Shown here piece by piece: positions 58,923-64,000 of a stretch of 64,000 nt of DNA. The notes beneath the pieces were generated by a model. It ran no database searches. It was not told the DNA's origin and saw nothing but the letters and a program-made list of their open reading frames with translations. Origin of the DNA: Azospirillum brasilense (lineage in GTDB: Bacteria; Pseudomonadota; Alphaproteobacteria; Azospirillales; Azospirillaceae); the NCBI RefSeq assembly GCF_022023855.1, contig NZ_CP059452.1, forward strand, positions 613,501 through 677,500. The letters are read 5' to 3'. A program made the position numbers and the translations under genes. The stretch's first letter is position 1. Each line of letters starts with the position of its first letter.

Positions 58923-59552
58923 CCGCTGATGCCTCCGCTCTTGGCAAAATGCGTGTGGTTCCGGAGCCCGAACGGGACCGGTCCGTCTTGCAGCCTTCAT
59001 TGGAAGCAGGGGGAAGCAGGGGCGTGCCGGGGTGGAGAGGCACGCAAGGCAAGGACTTTCGTCCGCACGCCAGCAATTTCGACAGCCGCGTCGCGACCGC
59101 CTCCCGCCAACCACAGGGAAAGTAAATCTACATGAGAAAACGCAAAAACAGCGAAGACTCATGAAATTGAAGGCCATATGAACAAGAAAACAGATTTATC
59201 TATGCATGCATACCGATGTCACCTCTGAAACAGACTGGAGTTGTAGGGAAATGCGCACGCGGAATGGCGCTCCTGAAGCGCGTTCAAGAGGACAATTCCT
59301 GGCCGCCACTGACAAGAGGCTAACAAACTTTAGGAGAGATTTGAAGCCTTTTTATGTCTCGGTTGGATATGGTACCGGATCAATGTCGTTCAAGCGTGAA
59401 TTTAAAGGCTTATTATCCTAATTCTGCGTTGCGGTTCCTTCCTTTTTCGCCGCTCTGGGATGCGCCCTGCGGCGACCGGCATGTTGTGGCGGCGGACCGG
59501 TTGCGGCACCATGTTCGGCATGTCTTCCGTTTCCGGTCAGCAAGGGGCCTTG
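58923..59552. other. Divergent intergenic region, partly AT-rich
   Basis: This 630-bp region separates proV from the M3 peptidase gene. Positions 59110-59420 are clearly poorer in GC than the flanks and probably hold both promoters. A 71-codon frame at 59206-59421 has no ribosome site and no recognisable protein features, so I do not call it. No terminator is visible. Confidence 0.45.
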
Positions 59553-61593
59553 ATGAGCAACCCGTTCTTCGAAACCTGGACCACGCCCTTCGGCCTGCCG
59601 CCCTTCGACCGTATCCAGGCCGAGCATTTTCCGCCCGCCTTCGACCATGGCATGGCGGAGAACATCGCGGAGATCGCGGCGATCACCGGAAACCCCGACG
59701 CCCCGACCTTCGCCAACACCATCGAAGCGATGGAGCGCAGCGGGCGCTTCCTGAACCGGGTCGGCGGCGTGTTCTGGAACCTGAACTCCAGCAACACCAC
59801 CGACGCGCTGGAGACCATCGCCCGCGACTACGCACCGAAATTCGCCCAGCATTCCATGCGCATCGCGCTGGACCCGGCGCTGTTCGCCCGCGTCGCCGAC
59901 CTGTACGAGCGCCGCGCGACGCTGGACCTCGCCCCCGACCAGTTGCGCCTGCTGGAGCGCCAGCATCTGGGATTCGTGCGCAGCGGCGCGCTGCTGCCGC
60001 CGGACGCCAAGGCGCGGATGACCGCGATCACCGAGCGGCTGGCGACCCTGCACACGCTGTTCGGCCAGAACGTGCTGCACGACGAGAAGGACTGGCAGCT
60101 CGTCCTGGAGGAGAGCGACCTCGCCGGCCTGCCGGACTTCGCGCGCAACGCCGCCGCCCAGGCCGCCAAGGAGCGCGGGCAGGAGGGCAAATACGTCATC
60201 ACGCTGGCCCGTTCCTCGGTGGAGCCGTTCCTGACCTTCTCGGCCCGCCGCGACCTGCGTCAGGTCGCCTACGAGGCCTGGATACGCCGCGGCGAGCATG
60301 AGGGCGAGCACGACAACCGCCCGCTGATCCGGGAGATCGTCGCGCTGCGCACCGAGCAGGCGAAGTTGATGGGCTACGCCAGCTACGCCGACTTCAAGCT
60401 GGACGACAGCATGGCGAAGGACACCTCCGCCGTCGAACGGCTGCTGCTGCAGGTCTGGGGGCCGGCCAAGGAGAAGGCCGCCGCCGAGCGCGCGGAGCTT
60501 CAGGACTGTGCCCGGGCGGAGGGCATGAACGAGCCGATCGCCCCCTGGGACTGGCGCTATTACGCGGAGAAGGTGCGGCAGGCCAAGTACGAGATCGACG
60601 AAGCGGAGGTGAAGCCGTATTTCGTGCTGGAGAACATGGTGCGCGCGGCCTTCGACACCGCCGGGCGCCTGTTCGGGCTGACCTTCACCGAGCGGCCCGA
60701 CCTGCCGGTCTACCACCCGGACGTCCGCGTCTACGAGGTGACGGAGAAGGACGGGCGGCATGTCGGCATTTTCCTGCACGACAATTTCGCCCGCTCGTCG
60801 AAGCGTTCCGGCGCCTGGATGAGCAGCTACCGGGACCAGGAGAATTTCGACGGGGCGGTGTCGCCGATCATCGTCAACAAACAACAACTTCTCCAAGGGC
60901 GAGCCGACGCTGCTCAGCTTCGACGACGCCGAGACGCTGTTCCACGAGTTCGGCCATTTCCTGCACGGCTGCCTCAGCAACGTGCGCTACCCAAGCCAGT
61001 CCGGCACCTCGGTCCGCCGCGACTTCGTGGAGCTGCCCTCGCAGATCTACGAGCACTGGCTGGCGATTCCGGAAACGCTGTCCACCTACGCCCGGCACCA
61101 CCAGACCGGCGAGCCGATCCCGCAGGATCTGCTGCGTCGCCTGCTCGCCGCCCGCAACTTCAACCAGGGTTTCGGCACGGTGGAGTACACCGCGGCGGCG
61201 CTGCTCGATCTGGAGTTCCACACCCGGAGCGACGCCGCCGACACGGATGTGGCTGCCTTCGAGCGGTCGGTGCTGGACAAGATCGGCATGCCGGCGGAAA
61301 TCGCCGTGCGCCATCGCCCGACGCATTTCCAGCACCTGTTCGCCGGCAGCGGCTACGCCGCGGGCTATTACGCCTATCTGTGGGCCGAGGTGCTGGACGC
61401 CGACGGGTTCGAGGCGTTCCTGGAAACCGGCAACCCCTTCGACCCGGACCTTGCGGCGAAGCTGAAGACGATCTATTCGTCGGGCGACACCCGCGACCCG
61501 ATGGAGCTGTACACCGCCTTCCGCGGACGCGAGCCGCGCATCGAGGCGCTTCTCAAGCACCGGGGCCTGACCCAGTCGCTCGGGGACGCCTGA
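59553..61593 (+). pseudogene. dcp: M3 family peptidyl-dipeptidase (Dcp-like), frameshifted
   Basis: The frame from 59553 (MSNPFFETWTTPFGLPPFDRI) matches the N-terminal two-thirds of a peptidyl-dipeptidase Dcp/oligopeptidase A. At 60879-60881 the expected run of four Asn codons (AAC) is interrupted by an extra A (AACAAACAACAAC). Removing one A restores the frame into FSKGEPTLLSFDDAETLFHEFGHFLHGCLS, which carries the zinc site HEFGH, and on to a normal end at 61593 (679 residues in all). As written, the first frame runs on as nonsense to 61625 and the enzyme would lack its zinc ligands. This is either a genuine recent null mutation or a sequencing error. AAGGGG precedes the chosen ATG; an ATG at 59520 is possible. 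Confidence 0.85.
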
Positions 61594-61682
61594 CGCACCG
61601 CCCATCGGCGCCGCAGACACTTTGACGAGGACAAGGGACAGGGGATGGGCCGGACGCCCTCCCCCGTCCCGAGAGGATTCTT

Positions 61683-62258
61683 ATGGCTGTTTCTCTTCTC
61701 GACCCCGCCCGCTACCGCCGCATGCCCTGGAAGAACGGCGGCGGGACGACCACCGAAATCGCCCTCCAGGAGCTGCCCGGCGCCCCCGGCCGCTTCCTCT
61801 GGCGGGTCAGCATCGCCGACGTGGCGGAGGCCGGTCCCTTCTCCGCCTTCACCGGCTGCGAGCGGCTGATCGCCGTCATCGAGGGGGCCGGCATGCGGCT
61901 GACCGTGGACGGCGTCCCGGCGACCGTCACCAACCGCGCCGCTCCCTTCCGCTTCTCCGGCGACGCAGCGGTGGATTGCGCCCTGCTTGACGGGCCGATC
62001 CGCGACTTCAACCTGATCTTCGACCGCGAGCGGGCCGACGCCCGGCTCGACATCCTGCCGGCCGACAAAGCCGCGGACATCCCGGCCGGCGGCGTGGCGC
62101 TGGTCCACGCGCTGGCCGGCGAGGTGATCCTGCGCACCGGCGATAGCGTGGCGCGCGTGTCGCCGGGCTGGACCGCCCGTCTGGACGACACCGCCGCCAC
62201 GCTGGAGACCGGGCCGGGGGCCTGCGCCGTCCTCGCCCGCGTCGCGGCGCGCGGGTAA
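61683..62258 (+). CDS. hutD: HutD/Ves family protein
   Basis: The 191-residue protein starts with the family's N-terminal motif RRMPWKNGGGTTTEIA, then has cupin-like strands: RFLWRVSIADVAEAGPFSAFTGCERLIAVIEGAGM, PFRFSGDAAVDCALLDGPIRDFNLIFDR. HutD proteins accompany histidine-utilisation genes; the exact biochemistry is unclear, but a regulatory or overflow-limiting role has been proposed. Its position near an IclR regulator and the 3' end of hutF supports that link. GAGAGGA before the ATG fixes the start. Confidence 0.85.
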   Translation: MAVSLLDPARYRRMPWKNGGGTTTEIALQELPGAPGRFLWRVSIADVAEAGPFSAFTGCERLIAVIEGAGMRLTVDGVPATVTNRAAPFRFSGDAAVDCALLDGPIRDFNLIFDRERADARLDILPADKAADIPAGGVALVHALAGEVILRTGDSVARVSPGWTARLDDTAATLETGPGACAVLARVAARG

Positions 62259-62289
62259 AGGACCCCGCGTGAGGAGTTAGGTTGAGGGC

Positions 62290-62901
62290 TTACGGCGCCT
62301 TCCGGCAGGTCATCTCCGGAGCGCCGTAGCCCCAGGTCACCCGCGCTTCGCCCTGATGCTCCCAAAAGCTCTCGTTGCGGCCCTGATAGCGGGCGCCGGA
62401 CGCCGCCGGCTGGCCGACCATCAGCGACACCTCGTCGCCGCGTTCGGCGATCATCATCGGCGGCTCGGACTCGAAGAAGGTGGCGGTCAGCTCGTTGCCC
62501 GCTTGGCCGTCGCAGGCGAAGCGGACCGGGCCGATGGAGGGCACCAGCCGGTACCGGGCCTGAAGCTCGGCGATGCGCAGGCGGTATTGCTCCCCGACGC
62601 AGGCGCGGCGGTCGTCGGCCTTCCAGCAGTCGTTCCGGCCCTTGATCCAGCCGTGCTGCTCCGCCTTCAGCACCGGGGGGTGTTCGTTCGCCGCCTTGCC
62701 CGAGGCTTCGCCATAGACCTCGGCCAGCTTGCGGTCGAGCGCCGACAGGTCGGCGTCGGTGCAGACCATCTGCTCGATGCTGCCCGCCTCCACCTTGGCG
62801 CAGGAGAAGGAGGGGCCGGCGGTTTCTGCGGCGAGGGCGGTGCTGCCCCATGCGACCGTCGCCATGAGGGCGATGCGCAGGGCGTTGCGGTGTGCACGCA
62901 T
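62290..62901 (-). CDS. Exported LprI/MliC-type lysozyme-inhibitor-like protein
   Basis: The 203-residue protein has a signal peptide (ALRIALMATVAWGSTALA), then an LprI-type helical domain, FSCAKVEAGSIEQMVCTDADLSALDRKLAEVYGEA and QHGWIKGRNDCWKADDRRACVGEQYRLRIAEL. A C-terminal domain VRFACDGQAGNELTATFFESEPPMMIAERGDEVSLMVGQPAASGARYQGRNESFWEHQGEARVTWGYGAPEMTC resembles MliC, the inhibitor of C-type lysozyme, including the terminal cysteine. Both halves therefore point to lysozyme inhibition, though only by resemblance. GGGGAG seven bases before the ATG sets the start at 62901. It is convergent with hutD. Confidence 0.8.
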   Translation of the reverse strand: MRAHRNALRIALMATVAWGSTALAAETAGPSFSCAKVEAGSIEQMVCTDADLSALDRKLAEVYGEASGKAANEHPPVLKAEQHGWIKGRNDCWKADDRRACVGEQYRLRIAELQARYRLVPSIGPVRFACDGQAGNELTATFFESEPPMMIAERGDEVSLMVGQPAASGARYQGRNESFWEHQGEARVTWGYGAPEMTCRKAP

Positions 62902-63025
62902 GGGGCTTCTCCCCTGCAATCTTCCGACCCGGTCAGAATGCCGCGTTCTACGTCCCGGGAAAAGACATCCCCTCTCCCCGGAGGGGCGAGGGTCATTTGG
63001 GCGACCGCTTCGCCGTGCCCACCGC

Positions 63026-63814
63026 TCAGCCGCGCGGCAGGTAGCCGAGCTGGTGCGAGATCGCGTCCGCCGTCTCCACCACCTTGGTCCGCAGATGGTC
63101 GAGCGTGGCGGGCTGGTCCATCACGGCGCTGGGGCCGGAGAGGTTGATGGCTGCGATGACCTCGCCCCGGTGGTCGCGGATGGCCGCCGCGATGGCGACG
63201 ATCCCCGACACGAAGGAGGAGCGGTTCATCGTCCAGCCGCGCTTGCGGTCCTCCGCCACCTCCTGGATGAGCGAGGTCAGCGTGACCGCCGTGGTGTCGC
63301 TGTAGCGGTCCAGACGCACGCCGGTGTAGAGCTGCGCGATGGCCTCGTCGGTGAGGCCGCTCAGCAGCATCCGCCCCATCGCGGTGGCGTGGGCCGGCAG
63401 GCGGTAGCCGACCGCGATGTTGCTGGACAGCGTCATGTGCGAGTGCGCGCGGTAGACGTAGACGATCTCCGTCCCGTCGCGCACAGCCATGTGGGCCGAG
63501 ATCTGCGTGCTGTCGCGCAGCCCGTCGATGTAGGGGATCGCCACCTCGATCCCGTCCAGCCCCGACAGGTAATGATAGCCGAGCTGCATCGACCGCGGCG
63601 CCAAGCGGTAGGACTTGCCGTCCCCCACCCGCCCGATGTAGCCGAGATGCTCCAGCGTGAAGACCAGCCGGTAGGCCGAGGCCCGCCCGATCCCCAGCGC
63701 CTTGGCGATGTCGGTCAGGGACAGCGTCCGGCGCTGCGGCGTGAACAGCTCCAGGATGGCCAGCCCGCGCTGCAGCGCCGGGGCGATGTAGGTGTTCGGA
63801 TCGGTCTCGCTCAT
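63026..63814 (-). CDS. IclR family regulator of the hut genes
   Basis: The 262-residue protein has an N-terminal winged helix (YIAPALQRGLAILELFTPQRRTLSLTDIAKALGIGRASAYRLVFTLEHLGYIGRVGDGKSYRL) and a C-terminal effector domain with AVGYRLPAHATAMGRMLLSGL and GIVAIAAAIRDHRGEVIAAINLSGPS. Effector-bound IclR proteins often control catabolic operons. Its ATG overlaps the hutF stop codon (ATGA), so it is translated with the histidine pathway and probably controls it. The ligand, perhaps urocanate or formimidoylglutamate, is inference. Confidence 0.88.
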   Translation of the reverse strand: MSETDPNTYIAPALQRGLAILELFTPQRRTLSLTDIAKALGIGRASAYRLVFTLEHLGYIGRVGDGKSYRLAPRSMQLGYHYLSGLDGIEVAIPYIDGLRDSTQISAHMAVRDGTEIVYVYRAHSHMTLSSNIAVGYRLPAHATAMGRMLLSGLTDEAIAQLYTGVRLDRYSDTTAVTLTSLIQEVAEDRKRGWTMNRSSFVSGIVAIAAAIRDHRGEVIAAINLSGPSAVMDQPATLDHLRTKVVETADAISHQLGYLPRG

Positions 63815-64000
63815 GTGTCCCGGCGCAACCCCTCGATGGCGCGCCGGTAGGCGGCCCGGATGGCGTCCTCCCGGACGTGGCGGCCGTCGCGCACCACGGT
63901 CCGCCCCGCCGCGACCACGTCGCGCACGGCGTGCCCGTCGCTGGCGAAGACATAGGCGTCCAGAAGGCTGTCGTCGGTCCGAGAAAGCAGTTTCGGGTTG
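63811..64000 (-). CDS. hutF: Formimidoylglutamate deiminase, C-terminal part
   Basis: The last 62 residues of a frame enter from the right edge: NPKLLSRTDDSLLDAYVFAS, then VRDVVAAGRTVVRDGRHVRE, DAIRAAYRRAIEGLRRDT. The LLDAYVFA..VRDVVAAGR.VV..GRH order is the C-terminal beta strand pattern of amidohydrolases, and the match is closest to HutF, which hydrolyses N-formimidoyl-L-glutamate to N-formyl-glutamate and ammonia. The catalytic part lies outside the window. The TGA (63811-63813) overlaps the ATG of the IclR gene. Confidence 0.75.
   Translation of the reverse strand, partial: NPKLLSRTDDSLLDAYVFASDGHAVRDVVAAGRTVVRDGRHVREDAIRAAYRRAIEGLRRDT

Noticed and set aside
59206-59421. A 71-codon frame in the AT-rich region between proV and the M3 peptidase
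   Set aside because: No ribosome site, no recognisable protein pattern and composition like the surrounding promoter DNA.
62959-63000. Short GC-rich hairpin after hut and LprI-type genes
   Set aside because: It has no T-tract for a terminator and looks like one of the common short GC-rich stems of such genomes; too little to call.

Overview
This 64 kb window is GC-rich, alphaproteobacterial DNA, most like Azospirillum or a close relative. That genus assignment is inference from base composition, gene families and gene style, not from a database search. A plasmid-type replication origin (an iteron field followed by a RepA-like initiator) shows that the window lies on a plasmid, megaplasmid or chromid. 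A tRNA-Trp gene on the same replicon fits a chromid best.

Layout. Positions 1-11,000 hold ordinary housekeeping and membrane genes: the end of an MFS permease, a phosphatase/NnrD pair, a PAS-GGDEF diguanylate cyclase, a BCCT osmolyte carrier, an MprF-like flippase that has lost its aminoacyl-transferase domain, and TrkH. Positions 11,985-32,439 form a leftward two-partner-secretion operon: a TpsB outer-membrane pore, a 5,968-residue TpsA exoprotein, and a SapC-family gene. The TpsA gene carries a recently amplified 93-residue tandem repeat. A cytosolic ModA-like protein and tRNA-Trp follow.

Positions 34,535-45,154 hold a tightly packed rightward gene set: sigma-like factor, patatin, alanine-racemase-like enzyme, Tat-exported ABC-type binding protein, an MFS carrier fused to two extracytoplasmic domains, a GNAT enzyme, a membrane class III cyclase, and a TRAP-type binding protein. 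Several junctions are ATGA overlaps. Neither binding protein has its usual transporter subunits beside it. This is the best candidate in the window for an undescribed sensing or envelope-signalling system.

Positions 45,177-48,731 are the replication module: two leftward replication-helper-like genes, about 18 iterons on a 21-bp spacing in both orientations, and the RepA-like initiator. Then come ohrR/ohr with a twin operator, an LprI-domain protein, and an intergenic region with three phased AGCGCT palindromes. A c-di-GMP phosphodiesterase response regulator is paired with a large hybrid histidine kinase. A proVWX-type glycine-betaine importer follows. Next is an M3 peptidase gene broken by a single-base insertion just before its zinc site. 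The window ends with histidine-utilisation genes (HutD-like, an IclR regulator, the end of hutF) and a second LprI-domain protein.

Recurring themes are osmolyte and potassium handling (BCCT, TrkH, ProVWX), second-messenger signalling (GGDEF, HD-GYP, cAMP/cGMP-type cyclase, hybrid kinase) and the cell surface (TPS adhesin, SapC, MprF-like flippase, lysozyme-inhibitor-like proteins). This suits a soil or rhizosphere bacterium. I saw no insertion sequences, CRISPR arrays or rRNA genes.
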